Positions 55,521 through 64,000 of a stretch of 64,000 nt of DNA are shown piece after piece. Below the pieces are notes generated by a model. The model did not search any database. It was not told the origin of the DNA and saw only the letters and a list, made by a program, of their open reading frames with translations. The position numbers were made by a program, and so were the translations under genes. How positions within the stretch are numbered: position 1 is the first letter of the stretch; each line of letters begins with the position of its first letter. Source of the stretch: an uncultured Bacteroidales bacterium (GTDB taxonomy: Bacteria; Bacteroidota; Bacteroidia; Bacteroidales; Paludibacteraceae); NCBI GenBank assembly GCA_902799555.1, contig CADCBB010000011.1, positions 1 through 64,000 of the forward strand, read 5' to 3'.

Positions 55521-58151
55521 TTATAACAGCGGCAGGTTCACTTCGGTGACTGCCTTTATTTGTATCTGCTCGAGTCGAGTTTGCATCTCGGCATTCTTCT
55601 GCATCAGGTCAATCCACCATTCAGCTTCATCCAGGTCGGCGAATCCGCTGACACGCAGCGCGCAAGTGGTTTTATATACCGGCATCTTCTGCAGGTCAAA
55701 ATCACGGATGAGGAATTGGCTGAAGTTAAACAGCGCCACTTCGTAGAGCAACTCATTCAGGGCTTGCTCATCTTCTTGCGGCAATATCAGCAGCACGACA
55801 GATGGTTGCTTACGGTCTTCGCTCCACTCCATCTGCATCTTCTGCTCTTCTTCGTCCGCTGTATCTTGGGTCTTACCACGCAAATCTTCCAGACTACCGG
55901 TCGCTCCGCCTTTCTGGCTCTCCATACCCTGCCCCATCATCGCAAGCATCTCTTTAGCCATCGTCCCCAGTTCGGTCGTACCATAGTCACGCACCATCTC
56001 CTGCAGTGCCTCCACAAACGCCTCCTGTCCTTCGGTACGTGCCACCGACACCGCATTGAGGAAGAGGAAACGGGGAGCGAGCGACCAATGGTCATTGGTC
56101 ATTTGAGATTTGTGATTTTTGATTTGTGATTTCACCTCAGTAAAGCGACCATGCTTGTAAGCATCGTACGTCAACGCATAGAGCGAGTCTTGCGTCGCTA
56201 ACATATGCCGCATGCGGGCGATATAGTCCGCATCGTGCCGCAAGGCCTGCAAGCGCATATCTTCGTAGATATCGGTCATGCAAGGATGGTTCGGGAAACG
56301 ACGCTCCAGTTCGTGCAGCGTCTCCTCGGCCTGCAGCGTATCATTGAGTCGGTCGCGATAGAGGAAATAGAGAGCTACCATCCCATCCCGCCATAAACTG
56401 TCGCTCAGCGCATAATCCTGATCGGTACGCGGTATCTGCTGCAGGTAATACTCCGGTTTATGGATATCGGTCTCCAGTTTAGAAGCAGATGCAGCGGTAG
56501 AGTCTTGTCCTATAGAATCAGACAAAGCCTCATTCTCCTCATCCGTTAATCCGTTCGTTCCATCATCCGCTATCAGCACCTGTTTGCTTTGGCGTCTCCA
56601 GTTATCTTCAAGCGGTCGGTTACCCCATTTGCGCCGCCATTCCTGCTGCCCCTGCTTGACGAGTTGCGGGTTGTAGAAATACCATTCGCCCTTCTGTCCG
56701 CCGCTACCGCCGAGCATATTGGCAGTATTGACACTTCGCAGTCCTTCATCGCCATGCGCCATTTCGCGGGCAGCCTCAGCCTGACGGATAGAATCTTGTT
56801 TCTCCGCTTCGATGAGCTCAGCGATGATCTTTTCCACTACGGCACGTTGCTCCTCTTCGCTCATATGGCCGAGGCGTTGGAGCGAGTCTTGAAGTTGGAC
56901 TTGGTTATATGATACAATCAGTTCATCCAGCACTTCGGATCGCTTAAGCATCCGCGCATACTCCTTATGTTCGGCCGTAAGAATCGTCACCGCTTCACGG
57001 TAACAAGGTTGGGCCTTGACGTAGTTATGCTGCTCAAAATAGATATCGCCTGCACGCATGAGGATAGCGGCTTTCACTGTACCGGCCTGCGTTGATTCGG
57101 CGATCGCTTTCTCGTACATCTCCAACGCCTTAACGGTATCTTTATACTGCAGATGGATATTTCCCATCGTGCCGTAGATCTGATCGAGCCGGTCTTTGAA
57201 CTTCGTCTGTTTGGTCATCGCGCGTAGTTGACGCAGGCTGTTCTTCCCACCCAGTTCCGCCATGCGGATACGGGCATTGAACTCCATCTCGTTGGGCGGC
57301 GCCATGCGTACGACATGCTTATAGGCTTGAAGGGCTTCGTCCTTGTTGCCCTCTTTCTCATATAGTTGTCCCAGCACGTAAGCAAACCGCGGACGGTAGA
57401 TCTTACGTTTCTCATACGGCAGGGCTATCTTCACGAACGGCAGGGCCTCGCGGTAATGCTCACCCTTGAGCAACACATCCGCTTTGACAGCCGAATAGAG
57501 TTTGGCATGCTTCTTACTGAGCGCATCGATCTGCACGCGGTTCAGCGCATCCTCCGCCTCGTACTGCCATCCCATCTCGGCATACGCACGCGCGATCCAT
57601 AGACGGCATTGCGCGATGATGTCAGGATCATTCTGATAGTGATTAATGATATAATTGAAGGTACTGACCGCACCTAAGAAATCGCCTTTATGGAACTCTG
57701 CCTGACCGAGTCGAAGCCATGCCAGATGCATCTCGGCATTGAACTCCTCGGATTGGAGCCATAACTTATATTTGGGATCGTTCGCCTTTTTCGGGTCACG
57801 TTTGGGTTTCGCTTTGATAGAATGCAACTTGATACACTTGCGGCATTTCTCGATGGTCTTATCCATCTGAGAACTCGCCGCCTCAGCTGCTTGATGGTTG
57901 GATACCGGGTAGAGATACAGCACCGTGCTGTAATCATCCGTATTGGCATCCCGTATGGCTTTGAGACCTTCTTCATAGGCCGCATTGCCATTAAAAAGAA
58001 TATTATATTTGACTTTCGTCTGATGGAACGACCGAGTCGCCCACGTATTTTTCTGCGTGGAGCAAGATATAATTGAAAATTGAAAATTGAAAATTGAAAG
58101 GATTATCAACCCTCTCACTATACCTCTATATGTCTTTCTTTCACTTTTCAC
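55521..58151 (-). CDS. PorW/SprE-like type IX secretion TPR lipoprotein, GTG start
   Basis: An essential lipoprotein of type IX secretion in relatives, linking the outer-membrane complex. The 876-residue protein has a lipobox ISC (SIISCSTQKNTW, Cys about 30) and many TPR-like helices (e.g. AYAEMGWQYEAEDALNRVQ, FAYVLGQLYEKEGNKDEALQAYKHVVRM as landmarks), then a SprE-type middle region (KGEWYFYNPQLVKQGQQEWRRKWG). Residues about 17-27 of the signal peptide (SIFNFQFSII) are encoded by a repeat, and the GTG start itself lies in another. A third array encodes residues 672-689. The C-terminus is short-repeat-rich. A large type IX cargo protein is three genes away. Confidence 0.82.
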   Translation of the reverse strand: MKSERKTYRGIVRGLIILSIFNFQFSIISCSTQKNTWATRSFHQTKVKYNILFNGNAAYEEGLKAIRDANTDDYSTVLYLYPVSNHQAAEAASSQMDKTIEKCRKCIKLHSIKAKPKRDPKKANDPKYKLWLQSEEFNAEMHLAWLRLGQAEFHKGDFLGAVSTFNYIINHYQNDPDIIAQCRLWIARAYAEMGWQYEAEDALNRVQIDALSKKHAKLYSAVKADVLLKGEHYREALPFVKIALPYEKRKIYRPRFAYVLGQLYEKEGNKDEALQAYKHVVRMAPPNEMEFNARIRMAELGGKNSLRQLRAMTKQTKFKDRLDQIYGTMGNIHLQYKDTVKALEMYEKAIAESTQAGTVKAAILMRAGDIYFEQHNYVKAQPCYREAVTILTAEHKEYARMLKRSEVLDELIVSYNQVQLQDSLQRLGHMSEEEQRAVVEKIIAELIEAEKQDSIRQAEAAREMAHGDEGLRSVNTANMLGGSGGQKGEWYFYNPQLVKQGQQEWRRKWGNRPLEDNWRRQSKQVLIADDGTNGLTDEENEALSDSIGQDSTAASASKLETDIHKPEYYLQQIPRTDQDYALSDSLWRDGMVALYFLYRDRLNDTLQAEETLHELERRFPNHPCMTDIYEDMRLQALRHDADYIARMRHMLATQDSLYALTYDAYKHGRFTEVKSQIKNHKSQMTNDHWSLAPRFLFLNAVSVARTEGQEAFVEALQEMVRDYGTTELGTMAKEMLAMMGQGMESQKGGATGSLEDLRGKTQDTADEEEQKMQMEWSEDRKQPSVVLLILPQEDEQALNELLYEVALFNFSQFLIRDFDLQKMPVYKTTCALRVSGFADLDEAEWWIDLMQKNAEMQTRLEQIQIKAVTEVNLPLL
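56085..56135. repeat. In-frame heptad repeats inside porW
   Basis: A caaatca/caaatct array joined to a tgaccaatgacc phrase encodes SQIKNHKSQMTNDH. Confidence 0.8.
58071..58100. repeat. Heptad repeat forming the porW signal core
   Basis: Four gaaaatt units (minus-strand reading) encode LSIFNFQFSII, most of the hydrophobic segment of the lipoprotein signal. Confidence 0.85.
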
Positions 58152-58163
58152 TTTTCTCCTTTC
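58133..58163. repeat. Repeat holding the porW start codon
   Basis: gtgaaaa/gtgaaag units on the minus strand supply the GTG start (58151) and the residues MKSERK. The same phrase occurs at 6403-6432. Confidence 0.75.
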
Positions 58164-58166
58164 ACT

Positions 58167-58820
58167 TTATTTGAGTCCTTTGACATGACTCTGTGCGGCA
58201 ATAAATTCTTTGAGATAGAAAGGCTCGTAATATGCAAGATCTACACTTTCCACTTTCCACTTTCCACTTTCTGCCAACGCTCCTACATACTGCGCTTCGG
58301 GTACGATATCGGGAATATAATGCCAGTTGGGTTTGGTAAGCACCGGTTGGCATTTGGCAGCTCCGTCACCGAAGTAATAGACATTCTCATCTCCGGCATA
58401 CAGGCTATCTTCATTCTCTACAACTACGGCTTTGGTTTCCCCATCCATCATCGTATAGACCTCCATGCGACGCGCGTCTATCATAGGAATCAAGCGGCCT
58501 TGCTTAACACCGGATGCCTCGCAGAGTACCTCCAATGTCGGTACGGGGATGAGGGGCACATTAAGGCCGTAGCAGAGGCCTTTGGCAGTAGAGGCACCTA
58601 TACGGAGGCCCGTATAACTGCCCGGTCCTTCGGAGAGCGCTACTGCATCGATAGACATATGCTGCTCCCGCGCGAACGAGAGCAGTTCCTCTATATACAT
58701 CGGCAGCAACCGCGCATGGTTACTTCCTTCGTAGTTAATACACTGCTTGATCAGCGAACCGTCTTTACAGACGGCCGCTGAACAAACAGATGTACTGGTT
58801 TCGATACATAGTATCGTCAT
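58167..58820 (-). CDS. tsaB: tRNA threonylcarbamoyladenosine biosynthesis protein TsaB
   Basis: TsaB is the scaffold partner of TsaD in making t6A37 of tRNA. The 217-residue protein opens MTILCIETSTSVCSAAVCKD (ASKHA phosphate-1-like) and has NHARLLP and SEGPGSYTGLRIGASTAKG. Residues about 183-192 (ESGKWKVES) are repeat-encoded near the C-terminus, where the family is variable. It precedes porW by 15 nt and is followed on its 5' side by an outer-membrane protein gene. Confidence 0.93.
   Translation of the reverse strand: MTILCIETSTSVCSAAVCKDGSLIKQCINYEGSNHARLLPMYIEELLSFAREQHMSIDAVALSEGPGSYTGLRIGASTAKGLCYGLNVPLIPVPTLEVLCEASGVKQGRLIPMIDARRMEVYTMMDGETKAVVVENEDSLYAGDENVYYFGDGAAKCQPVLTKPNWHYIPDIVPEAQYVGALAESGKWKVESVDLAYYEPFYLKEFIAAQSHVKGLK
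58243..58272. repeat. In-frame heptad repeat in tsaB
   Basis: Three to four tttccac units encode ESGKWKVES, shared with miaB. Confidence 0.88.
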
Positions 58821-58823
58821 GCC

Positions 58824-60224
58824 TTAGAAGAGTTTGGAATCTTTAAACTGTTTTTTCTTCGGGAAGTTGAAGTGGTATGCCACCTTAACACCGGCATCGA
58901 AGAAACTCAACTTATCGGTATAGGCATGCGTAGCAGACAAAACGTCCAATTTAGCCACGGACGAACCGTCTCCTGCCGGAGCTGTCAAGTTGAATAAGCC
59001 ATCGGCGTTCGGGGTGTTCTTGTAGGATAAGTTCCATCCGTAGTTGGCATACGCACCCAGGCCGAGCGAGTTACCGCTCTTCAGAACCCACTCATAACCG
59101 ATTTCAGCAGTCAGCATGAGGTTCATATTGAATTGGATACCGTTCTTCTCCGTTGGTTGTTGACCTTCGTACTTACCGGTTACCACATTATCACGCATGG
59201 TGACACCGGTCTCTTCGAAGTATGCAGAGATATGTGTCTGATCGATGTTAGCCGTTTGCTGATACGGAGTATACAACGGGATCATCAGTTTCGGACCCAC
59301 ATTGAAGAACACACCGTTATCAGCTATCAACGAGAATAATACCGGGATCTCCAATTGGAGTTGGTGGTCAGTCTCTTTGATATCCTTAACATCAACGGTA
59401 TAGTATACCTGAGAAGTACCTGCCGTTTGAGGAGGGAGGTTCTTATAGTCGGAATCCAGTTTCAGGCTACTCTGTTGATAACCGATACCAAGGCCTGCAA
59501 TGATACCGAGATCTACAGGACGACCGTCCTTAGCCCAATAGTGGGCATATTGCAGATCCAGCACAGCATCTCCACCGCAGAGCCAATTAGCATTCTCTGT
59601 ATGATGCATGAGGGACGAAGCACCTCCGCGCACTCCGATCGTGAAACGGTCGTAGTTATGCTTGAAGTTCTGCTGACTCATGATCGTTTCTTCGCTCTTG
59701 GCTTGCTCCGTCAACGGCTCCTCTTTCTGAGGCTCTTGAGCTTTCGGCTCTTCTACTACCGGTTCTTCTGCTACCGGAGCAGGTTGATCGATCTCCGGCT
59801 CTTCTGCTACCACCGGTTCGGATTCGGGTTTCGCCGGAGCAGGTTCTTCCACTACCGGTTCCTCTTTAACTACTACCGGTTCTTCAACTACCGGTTTCTC
59901 TTCTACCACCGGCTCTTGCTCACGCGGATGCACGGGAATCAAACACTCCTCGCAGATCCATGAATTGATGTTCATCAGCAACACACCTTCGGGGAAACGT
60001 TTCGTTCCTAATTGATATACGGTATGTACTTTATCCCATACCCAAACAGAAGGTCTCTCACCGGTGAGGTACTCTTGGCACTCGCGTTTGATCATCACGG
60101 AGTCGCCCTTCGCCACTTTCCATGTATGTTGGCTTGGTTCCGCAGCCTGCTGTGCCGACATAGTCGACACAACAGATGCGCTTATCATAGTGGCTGCAAT
60201 CAGAATAGTTTTAATAGTCTTCAT
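58824..60224 (-). CDS. Outer-membrane beta-barrel protein with acidic Pro-rich linker
   Basis: About 466 residues. The signal peptide is MKTIKTILIAATMISASVVS...SAQ, followed by a small globular region with two cysteines (WICEECLIP), a long linker of PVVEEP-like repeats (residues about 105-185), and a C-terminal barrel (YDRFTIGVRGGASSLM to DAGVKVAYHFNF). The layout fits an anchored surface protein with a flexible periplasmic or external arm. An AGGAGGT sequence 6 nt before the ATG at 60224 is a classical Shine-Dalgarno, rare in this genome. It follows the large cargo gene by 14 nt. Confidence 0.75.
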   Translation of the reverse strand: MKTIKTILIAATMISASVVSTMSAQQAAEPSQHTWKVAKGDSVMIKRECQEYLTGERPSVWVWDKVHTVYQLGTKRFPEGVLLMNINSWICEECLIPVHPREQEPVVEEKPVVEEPVVVKEEPVVEEPAPAKPESEPVVAEEPEIDQPAPVAEEPVVEEPKAQEPQKEEPLTEQAKSEETIMSQQNFKHNYDRFTIGVRGGASSLMHHTENANWLCGGDAVLDLQYAHYWAKDGRPVDLGIIAGLGIGYQQSSLKLDSDYKNLPPQTAGTSQVYYTVDVKDIKETDHQLQLEIPVLFSLIADNGVFFNVGPKLMIPLYTPYQQTANIDQTHISAYFEETGVTMRDNVVTGKYEGQQPTEKNGIQFNMNLMLTAEIGYEWVLKSGNSLGLGAYANYGWNLSYKNTPNADGLFNLTAPAGDGSSVAKLDVLSATHAYTDKLSFFDAGVKVAYHFNFPKKKQFKDSKLF

Positions 60225-60230
60225 AGTGCT

Positions 60231-60237
60231 ACCTCCT
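60231..60237 (-). promoter_or_regulatory. Shine-Dalgarno AGGAGGT
   Basis: Minus strand AGGAGGT, 6 nt before the ATG at 60224. It supports 60224 over the in-frame ATG at 60242. Most starts in the window lack any such site. Confidence 0.65.
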
Positions 60238-60238
60238 A

Positions 60239-63200
60239 TCATTTAACAATGTAACGTAAGGTTGTCTTCATCTCTTCACTGCTCAACTCAACCAGATAGA
60301 ATCCTAAGTCGTTAGCTGCCTTGATGGTGAAGGACTCTTCGCCATACGAGATGTATGTACGTTGGAGTAATCCATCGGCAGAGTAGATGCGGATCGTGGT
60401 CTGCTCCATCGGGTTAAGGTTGATCACTTGGATATCCTGACCCGGCTTGCTCAGCGACGGCACGAGTGCCGGAGCGGCAGCGGAATTACCGATGGTGATG
60501 ACTCTGGTGATACCTTGTGCACCGCAAGCATCTGCAGAGGTGGCCGGAATATCAATTACGGCGTAGTACTTATTGCCTGCCGGCAGCGGTTCACCGTTCG
60601 GTAAGGTATAGTAATAACCCTTCCATACTTCCTTATCATTATTGACATCCGGCGTTGCACCGAGCATCTGATACCAGGTTACATATTCCGGATGCTCCAG
60701 ATCCAGTGAATCAAGCTTCCAACCCAGTTCCTTAATCTGGTTACGGTTGATCATGATGACACGATAACCATAGTATGCTTTCACCTCAAGGGTATCTACA
60801 TACGGCATGTTAATAGTCAGATCGAGCGTACATATCGAGTCGCAATTATGGATCGTAGCCAGCGTATCGGAGTAGAGACCCGATTGCGTATAGCGAACAC
60901 CATGCCAATCGAAATAGTAGCAGTGTGTCTCTTTCTCGGTCGGAGCTTTCACGCTATTATGGATCGTGAGATGCAGCGTAAGCATCGAGTCACAACCTGC
61001 TGCATTCTTGAGCAGATGGTCGTAATCACCGGAAGCGGTATATTTCTGACCATACCAGGTGAACTCATCGCATTCTGCTGCGGTCGTATCGGTGACAGCC
61101 GATGCATGGTTGATCGTAAGCGTCAGACGGATGATTGAATCGCAACCTGCGATATTCGTTAATGAATCGTAGTATACACCACTCGCCGTGTAGGTATTAC
61201 CACGCCAATCGAACGACTCACACTCGGTAGCAGTCGTATCGGTGACAGCTGATGGATGGTTGATCGTAAGCGTCAGACGAATGATTGAATCGCAACCCGC
61301 GATATTTGTTAATGAATCGTAGTAAACACCACTCGCCGTGTAGGTCTCACCACGCCAATAGAACGACTCACACTCGGTAGCAGTCGTATCGGTGACAGCC
61401 GAGGAATGATTGATCTTTACATCGACGTAATAGATCTGGTCGCACAAAGAACCTTCTGATAACGGACCGTCGTTATAATAATAGATACCATCGGTATAGA
61501 TGATCGTATCATTATTTAATGCCCAAATGAAGCTATCGCATGCCACAATGATACCCATCACGTCTGCATGCGCCGGATCATAGGTCGTATCATTCTTACA
61601 CGGTGCTACCGGTTCAGCCGGAACAGTGATCATGATGTTCTCACTTGTATCCTTCACGCCGCACTCTGTATTGATCAGATAACGCATGTTCATCGTCGAA
61701 GCGGTAGCTTGCAGCGTCACGGTGTACGGCATCTTATGCCATGCGCCCAGCGCATCCTCGGCCTCCCACTCGATGAACTGCACATCCATGATTGTCTCGT
61801 CATCGTAAGTTACGAAGAGCGATTTGAGAGCACTTAGGGTGTAGGTCGTATCAATAACACCGTCTGTTCCCACAGTAGGCATAACGCCTATACCAGCCAA
61901 CTCGGTTTGATCAACGAGCGTCGGACGATCCAATGCTACGTACGTCACTACGGTATCAATATAACGCGAACGGTTGTAGTAGAGCGGCTCAACAGTCTTT
62001 ACGTTCGGAATCGTATCCGGGTTAACGGCAGGCAGCGGCGGACAAACGAGCTCGCTCTTCGGAGCGTATTTCCATTCCTCGAGCGGGAAGACGATGTCCT
62101 TGCGGTAAGTAACGCCGCACTCTCCACCCTTGATAACCAAGAGAAGTGTATCGAGTGCTCTCGTCTTCGGATAGTACGAAGTCAAATTGAGCGATGCCTC
62201 GTCTGTCACATCCAAGTCGCCTTCGTCGTAAACCGGTTTTGCCCAGTAAACGGTATCAACTTTGAAGATCGTATCAATAGCTAGAGCATGTGCACGGTAG
62301 ATATCCGTCAACTTGATGCTGGACGAATCGACGAACAGTTGCATACCTTGTACGAGTACAGGAGTTGCACCCAGTTTCTTCATCGAATCCACCGTCAACG
62401 CCTCCGGGGCTACCAGCGGGTGAACTTGGAATAAGGTGATCGAGTCTTTCATCATCGGACCGTCTTGGAACTCAACCGTATCACGCCACTCCAGCGAAGT
62501 ATTGATGGTGTACGGGATACCGGTGATTGTATCGGTGAAGGTTTCGCCCGCACATACATAAGCTACGATGGTATCGCGCAACGTATCACGCGGCACGTTC
62601 GGAATCAACTCAGCCCAGATATGAGAAGTGGTATCCGAATTATATTCGATGAACATATACGGAGGCCATCCGAGGTTAGCAATCAGGTCACGGTCGATAT
62701 CGATCGAGTCGCGAGACAACTGACCTTGCTTGTAGGTCTTAGTGATCGTCGCTTGTTCGCCGCATTCGAAGTAAACACTTGCGGATACTTTGACACTATC
62801 TGTAGCATCGCTCCAGTTATCTACGTGCAGACGCAAGTCACAGGTGTCAGGAATAGCTACAGAATCCAAACGAACCTGATACCAGGTCTTTTGGTTTGCC
62901 GGGTTCACATTACCATGCTCCCAGTCAAATACCATCGGATTCATACATGCATCACCGGTGGTCTGCGGAGTATTCAAACGAACCTTCAAATCCTTATCGG
63001 TCTTCACGCGAACATAGAGCGTGATAGAATCGTTGGTGATGAAACGATGCAGCAAACTATCCATAAACTCAGGATCCGTACCGGAGAAATCGAAAGTCTG
63101 ACCGGCTTTCTTAATCGCTTTCTCGATCAACTCACGAACCGGTTTGGTACCATGTCGGTGACCTCCGTTCTTATTGATTGTGCGTTTACGAACCGGCATC

Positions 63201-64000
63201 TGGCAATCCATCTCATCCTGGAAAGTAGCCGTCACTTCGATCGTAGCCTTACCGTTCAGATCATACTCGAAAGTACTTCCATCAACATAGATATAGTTAT
63301 TCTGAATATACGGTACGCAAGACATATACCAGTGTTCCTGATTATCTCCCGGTACCACATAATCTACGTTCGGCACAACAAGCATAGCCTCTTTCTGCTT
63401 CGGATCAACCGCTTGCGGAGCATACGTTCCGTTGAACTTTGTCTCAAATACAAGCGAATCCGTGGTGCGGAGCTTGATATACAACTCCACGTCACCTAAA
63501 GCATATACCGCCTGCGCCGGAATATTATGAGATTTGCTTAGGCCTTTCTTTACCGTACGTTTACGGTAGTCATTCAGGCCATACTCCTCCAGCAGATCGA
63601 CATCCGACAGCAGTCCTTCATATACAGACACTTGTACTTCAGCATCGCCCTTTCCGGCATTCTTACCCTTTACAAGCAAAGCCTTATTGAATAAGGTCTT
63701 GTCCTTCTTCAGATCCACCGTATTCACTTTATACCACATCTCCGTGTTCGGAGCTTGCGTATACAGCTCGCCCAGACGAATCGGAAGTGCATCATTACGC
63801 GTATTACCGGTAAAGGCACTCACAAGTTCAGCGCGGAATTGGAAGTCGCTGCTTCCTACCGGACGGGTCACACGGATGATGATCGAGTCTTTCTTGATGA
63901 TCTGATCGAATGTTCCGGAAGGAACGGTATCGGTGAAGTGCTGATTAGCTTTGAGCTTCTGGCTCTTAGTCATCATCTTCTTCGTGATCGGGAAAGCAAA
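60239..64000 (-). CDS. Large secreted type IX cargo protein, N-terminus cut by window edge
   Basis: At least 1253 residues; the frame is still open at base 64000. It has long Ig/beta-sandwich-like stretches with DTI/VT-rich strands, then four units of about 50 residues (ECESF.WRG..YTASGVYYDSLTNIAGCDSIIRL pattern, residues about 855-1055 counted from the visible edge), two of them nearly identical in DNA. The C-terminus QDIQVINLNP...GFYLVELSSEEMKTTLRYIVK (landmarks) is a type-A type IX sorting domain, so it should be secreted and anchored at the surface. The paired cysteines in each unit may form disulfides. A ligand or adhesin role is likely but unproven. Confidence 0.82.
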   Translation of the reverse strand, partial: FAFPITKKMMTKSQKLKANQHFTDTVPSGTFDQIIKKDSIIIRVTRPVGSSDFQFRAELVSAFTGNTRNDALPIRLGELYTQAPNTEMWYKVNTVDLKKDKTLFNKALLVKGKNAGKGDAEVQVSVYEGLLSDVDLLEEYGLNDYRKRTVKKGLSKSHNIPAQAVYALGDVELYIKLRTTDSLVFETKFNGTYAPQAVDPKQKEAMLVVPNVDYVVPGDNQEHWYMSCVPYIQNNYIYVDGSTFEYDLNGKATIEVTATFQDEMDCQMPVRKRTINKNGGHRHGTKPVRELIEKAIKKAGQTFDFSGTDPEFMDSLLHRFITNDSITLYVRVKTDKDLKVRLNTPQTTGDACMNPMVFDWEHGNVNPANQKTWYQVRLDSVAIPDTCDLRLHVDNWSDATDSVKVSASVYFECGEQATITKTYKQGQLSRDSIDIDRDLIANLGWPPYMFIEYNSDTTSHIWAELIPNVPRDTLRDTIVAYVCAGETFTDTITGIPYTINTSLEWRDTVEFQDGPMMKDSITLFQVHPLVAPEALTVDSMKKLGATPVLVQGMQLFVDSSSIKLTDIYRAHALAIDTIFKVDTVYWAKPVYDEGDLDVTDEASLNLTSYYPKTRALDTLLLVIKGGECGVTYRKDIVFPLEEWKYAPKSELVCPPLPAVNPDTIPNVKTVEPLYYNRSRYIDTVVTYVALDRPTLVDQTELAGIGVMPTVGTDGVIDTTYTLSALKSLFVTYDDETIMDVQFIEWEAEDALGAWHKMPYTVTLQATASTMNMRYLINTECGVKDTSENIMITVPAEPVAPCKNDTTYDPAHADVMGIIVACDSFIWALNNDTIIYTDGIYYYNDGPLSEGSLCDQIYYVDVKINHSSAVTDTTATECESFYWRGETYTASGVYYDSLTNIAGCDSIIRLTLTINHPSAVTDTTATECESFDWRGNTYTASGVYYDSLTNIAGCDSIIRLTLTINHASAVTDTTAAECDEFTWYGQKYTASGDYDHLLKNAAGCDSMLTLHLTIHNSVKAPTEKETHCYYFDWHGVRYTQSGLYSDTLATIHNCDSICTLDLTINMPYVDTLEVKAYYGYRVIMINRNQIKELGWKLDSLDLEHPEYVTWYQMLGATPDVNNDKEVWKGYYYTLPNGEPLPAGNKYYAVIDIPATSADACGAQGITRVITIGNSAAAPALVPSLSKPGQDIQVINLNPMEQTTIRIYSADGLLQRTYISYGEESFTIKAANDLGFYLVELSSEEMKTTLRYIVK
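61101..61400 (-). repeat. Two adjacent 150-bp near-identical repeat units
   Basis: 61101-61250 and 61251-61400 differ by a few bases only and encode the 50-residue cysteine-containing units. Two further diverged units follow toward the C-terminus. This is a recent in-frame duplication. Confidence 0.85.

Overview
The window comes from a member of the Bacteroidota, most likely order Bacteroidales. The evidence is the str operon and primase sequences, a type IX secretion component (PorW/SprE-like), a secreted protein with a type IX C-terminal sorting domain, many lipoproteins, almost no Shine-Dalgarno sites, and about twenty promoters of the Bacteroidota form TTG-N20-TAnnTTTG. I cannot assign a genus from the sequence alone. 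Most of the window is chromosomal housekeeping DNA. The accessory part is roughly 35.7-44.1 kb.

Layout. 1-2.6 kb: fusA (cut by the edge), rpsG and rpsL on the minus strand. 2.8-3.75 kb: a cytidylate kinase-like gene, then a hairpin-rich gap with its own promoter and a possible small RNA. 3.7-6.3 kb: a secreted alpha-amylase. 6.4-12.1 kb: a tripartite RND efflux operon. 12.1-17.8 kb: a six-gene minus-strand operon that joins a SpoIIE/STAS/HATPase partner switch to an alarmone synthetase, an alarmone-hydrolase-like HD protein, an APH-fold kinase and a tyrosine phosphatase. 17.9-26 kb: a plus-strand run with a lipoprotein, SRPBCC protein, psd, deoC, a fused nfnAB-like oxidoreductase, dacB, birA and rfbB. 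26-27.5 kb: an AraC regulator, rpsT and tRNA-Glu. 27.5-35.6 kb: an envelope/replication operon (PPIase lipoprotein, surA, OstA, porin-like protein, dnaG, radical SAM, glycosyltransferase). 35.7-39 kb: small unknown genes and an HNH nuclease. 39-44 kb: an AlbA_2/ATPase protein and an MmeI-type restriction-modification enzyme. 44-52 kb: ribD, prmC, recX, rfbCD, tRNA-Arg, DUF2461, RNase H, a broken gapA and an M13 peptidase. 52.3-55.4 kb: TerB-like, HIT, greA, a 32-codon ORF, miaB and tRNA-Pro. 55.5-64 kb: PorW/SprE, tsaB, an outer-membrane protein and a large type IX cargo protein cut by the edge.

The most unusual property is a dispersed class of degenerate tandem repeats, mostly with 7-nt period. 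They fill gene junctions and also sit in frame inside at least eight genes. The same translated peptide appears in unrelated proteins: NRQSIVNRQSSNRQ in both the NfnAB-like enzyme and PrmC, and GKWKVES in both MiaB and TsaB. One array forms the hydrophobic core of the PorW signal peptide. Two near-identical arrays bracket rpsG, which lacks its usual N-terminus. A separate 11-nt phased T-tract array lies between the two large accessory genes.

Other notable points are the alarmone/partner-switch operon, promoters embedded in the coding regions of the divergent ribD/prmC pair, a 26-bp copy of the cytidylate kinase promoter at the 3' end of the MmeI gene, and a gapA reading frame broken by a 38-nt net deletion.
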